Positions 6,959 to 8,686 of a stretch of 8,686 nucleotides of DNA are shown piece after piece (positions within the stretch are counted from its first letter, which is position 1; every line of letters starts with the position of its first letter). The notes beneath the pieces were generated by a model, which had not been told where the DNA came from, did no database searches, and saw only the letters and a program-made list of their open reading frames with translations. The position numbers and the translations under genes are program-made. Source of the DNA: Chloroflexota bacterium (GTDB lineage Bacteria; Chloroflexota; Anaerolineae; UBA4142); NCBI GenBank assembly GCA_023380675.1, contig JAMCRS010000013.1, positions 1-8,686 of the forward strand, read 5' to 3'.

Positions 6959-8344
6959 ATGACGATCAATCGAGAGCGATTGCTGGATGTACTTGCAAAG
7001 GCACACAGCGGCTCCGTGTGTAGGCAGTTTGACTGGGATACGCGCGTCATTCCACAGACGATTGCCAAACAGGCCAAGGAGTTCAAACTCGAAAAGACGT
7101 GTGATCCAAACAATCCGGTGAACCAGGATCTGGAGCTGGCGGACCGGTACTTTCAGGCGGGATTGCAGGCCGCCGTCGAGACTGGCATGTTGTGCACGGA
7201 CACGCAGCGCGTGATTCGCTACAGCCGGGAAGAGTTGCTCGCGGGGCTGGCTGCGGCGCCGGACGCGTTCACGCTCGGCGAAGGAAAACAACAGGTCCAG
7301 TTCAAACATCGAGGGCTGGGGGATCCGACGCCGCCGGTATGGGTCGCGCCGCTGAGCATTGCCGTCAGCGAGGACGTGTTCGTCCCGTTGGTGCACGGGA
7401 TCGCGAGCGCGCCGGAAGTCGACTGCATCGAGGGCCCTTCTTTGCAAAAGATCTGGGGCGCCGACCTTCGAGCCGGCTCTCCCTACGAATTGCTCGCCGG
7501 CAGACTGCAGGCGGATCTGGCGACTGAGGGCATTCGCCGGGCCGGCCGCGAGGGCATGGGGCTGTATGCCGTCGGCACGTCGCCGACCCACTACGGCGTC
7601 CTGGGCGGCTATGGGATCGCGGGAGGCTACAAGCCCTCGCGCGACATCGTGCTGATCTTGTCCCAGGTGGAAATCAAGACCTCGTACGAATCGCTCTTCA
7701 AGTTGAGCCAAACGTACAACTGCGGCGGGATCACGTACGGCGGATCCTGGTCGATGATTGGCGGTTACGCGGGAGGCCCGGAAGGCTCCGCGATATCGTG
7801 CATCGCGTGCACGATCCTTCTGTACAACGTCTACCAGTGTTCGAATGGGGCGGCATTCCCATACGATCTGCGCACAATGGGGAACTGCGGACGACAGGCT
7901 TTGTGGGCTTTGAGCGTAGTGTTTCAAGCCTTGAGCCGGAACACGCATATCTGCGCCAATTCCGTCCTCAACCAGACCGCGGGGCCGGCGACGCCGATGC
8001 TGCTTTACGAATCGGCCGTCGGCATGACGGCGCTGGCGGCTTGCGGCGCGACATCATGCACCGGTCCGCGTTCAGCGGGCGGCAAGTTCTCGGACCACAT
8101 CACCCCGTTGGAAACTCAGTTCGCCGGCCAAGTTTTCAAAAAGGCGGCAACGGTCGGACTGAGCAAGGCCAACGACATTGCCAATCGACTCCTGCCCAAG
8201 TACGAGGAGCAGCTGGGGAATCCCCCCAAAGGCAAGAGTTTTCAGGAATGCTACGACGTCGCCAAGCTTCGCCCGACGGACGAGTGGAAAAAGATCTACG
8301 ACGATGTCAAAGAGGATGCAATTCGCGCCGGAGTCCCGCTCTAG
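6959..8344 (+). CDS. MtmB-family corrinoid methyltransferase lacking pyrrolysine
   Basis: An intact 461-residue homologue of monomethylamine:corrinoid methyltransferase MtmB (458 residues in Methanosarcina barkeri), a barrel enzyme that moves a methyl group from an amine to the cobalt of its corrinoid partner. Matches to the archaeal protein as I recall it run along the whole length: CTDTQRVIRYSREEL (79-93), SEDVFVPL (137-144), SPYELLA (174-180), GREGMGL (196-202), GGYAGG (268-273), AGPATPM (341-347) and KGKSFQECYDV (424-434). The C-terminus lines up with the archaeal end. The residue aligned with Pyl202 is Tyr203 (TAT, 7565-7567), and there is no internal TAG. Residues aligned with Glu259 and Gln333 are Gly262 and Val336 by motif anchoring. 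The substrate is therefore probably not simple methylamine handled through pyrrolysine. The corrinoid gene directly upstream is its natural partner. Family assignment is firm; substrate is unknown. Confidence 0.9.
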   Translation: MTINRERLLDVLAKAHSGSVCRQFDWDTRVIPQTIAKQAKEFKLEKTCDPNNPVNQDLELADRYFQAGLQAAVETGMLCTDTQRVIRYSREELLAGLAAAPDAFTLGEGKQQVQFKHRGLGDPTPPVWVAPLSIAVSEDVFVPLVHGIASAPEVDCIEGPSLQKIWGADLRAGSPYELLAGRLQADLATEGIRRAGREGMGLYAVGTSPTHYGVLGGYGIAGGYKPSRDIVLILSQVEIKTSYESLFKLSQTYNCGGITYGGSWSMIGGYAGGPEGSAISCIACTILLYNVYQCSNGAAFPYDLRTMGNCGRQALWALSVVFQALSRNTHICANSVLNQTAGPATPMLLYESAVGMTALAACGATSCTGPRSAGGKFSDHITPLETQFAGQVFKKAATVGLSKANDIANRLLPKYEEQLGNPPKGKSFQECYDVAKLRPTDEWKKIYDDVKEDAIRAGVPL

Positions 8345-8377
8345 CGCAGGCGATCTGGATGCCGTGCTCTTTGCTTT

Positions 8378-8686
8378 GGCGGCACGTTGATCGACGGTGC
8401 GACTACCGTTCAGGCTGATCTGGGCATCCGGGATGGGACCATCGCCGCTATCGGAGATGGCTTGCACGCGCCACAGATGATCGACGCGCGAGGCAAGCTC
8501 GTCATCCCCGGGGCGGTTGACCCGCACGTCCATCTCGAGATGCTCACGCCGTCGACCATTTCAAGCGACGATTGGGAGACGGGAACGATTGCCGCCGCGT
8601 GCGGCGGAACGACGACCTTGATCGATTTTGTCGAACCGCAGTCTGGCGAGCGACTGCTCGACGCTTATCGAGCCCGACGGGAGCCG
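8378..8686 (+). CDS. D-hydantoinase/dihydropyrimidinase family amidohydrolase, 5' part
   Basis: The N-terminus of a cyclic amidohydrolase, running off the right edge. Conserved family segments are GGTLIDG at the start, [14 protein letters not shown], then [12 protein letters not shown] with the two metal-binding His codons at 8525-8527 and 8531-8533, and [14 protein letters not shown]. Such enzymes open hydantoin, dihydropyrimidine or related cyclic amide rings in the cytoplasm. The start is abnormal. Between the upstream TAG (8342-8344) and the conserved GGTLIDG there is no ATG, GTG or TTG in this frame; the first in-frame candidate, TTG 8387, would cut the first strand. A plausible leader (LDAVLFA, about 8355-8375) sits in another frame one base out, so a missing base near 8370-8377 is likely. 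The 3' end and the remaining metal ligands are not visible. The allantoinase, hydantoinase or dihydropyrimidinase sub-type is not decidable here. Confidence 0.85.

Noticed and set aside
6413..7948. Long 511-codon open frame on the minus strand
   Set aside because: It lies opposite the MtmB-like and corrinoid genes, has Arg/His-rich composition with no family motifs, and is explained by the GC-rich codon pattern of the plus-strand genes.
6959..8344. Trimethylamine or glycine betaine methyltransferase (MttB/MtgB family)
   Set aside because: The conserved segments, especially the C-terminal FQECYDV and the GGYAGG block, match MtmB rather than the MttB family.

Overview
The window is one GC-rich, entirely plus-strand stretch of bacterial DNA. 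A Chloroflexota (Anaerolineae-like) source is the best guess. The main hint is the solute-binding lipoprotein, whose Cys is followed by a long low-complexity tether of repeated QTVVVEKPV-type units, a style common in that phylum. This is inference, since there is no rRNA or marker gene here.

Layout: (1) 1-849 is the C-terminal part of a family 31 glycoside hydrolase that enters from the left edge. (2) 850-1185 is a leader region with no convincing gene, ending in a strong ribosome binding site. (3) 1186-5856 is a complete CUT1-type ABC importer: lipoprotein, two permeases overlapping by 4 bases, and a MalK/UgpC-like ATPase. A strong stem-loop without a T-tract separates the binding-protein gene from the permeases. 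(4) 5857-6248 looks intergenic but carries the remnant of a pterin-binding (methyltetrahydrofolate) methyltransferase, reduced to an internal block joined to the extreme C-terminus. (5) 6249-6940 is a corrinoid protein of the MtmC/MttC type with one frameshift in the middle. (6) 6959-8344 is an intact homologue of MtmB, the monomethylamine:corrinoid methyltransferase. (7) From about 8378 to the right edge is the N-terminus of a D-hydantoinase/dihydropyrimidinase with no usable start codon in its own frame.

The most interesting point is the MtmB homologue. Archaeal MtmB has pyrrolysine, encoded by an in-frame TAG, at position 202. Here the aligned residue is Tyr203 (codon TAT, 7565-7567), and the two residues I recall as contacting pyrrolysine also appear to be replaced. 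It therefore looks like a pyrrolysine-free member of the MtmB family, parallel to the known pyrrolysine-free MttB relatives such as the glycine betaine methyltransferase MtgB, and so probably with a different substrate.

Taken together, the genes suggest import of a compound, transfer of a methyl group from it to a corrinoid protein, formerly onward transfer to tetrahydrofolate, and opening of a cyclic amide. An N-methylated cyclic amide or amine is a reasonable but unproven substrate class. The corrinoid gene frameshift, the pterin-methyltransferase remnant and the missing hydantoinase start mean that either the methyl-transfer part is decaying or this stretch has sequence or assembly errors; the sequence alone does not decide. 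The corrinoid C-terminal half, the MtmB-like gene and the hydantoinase all lie in one reading frame, separated only by two TAG codons.
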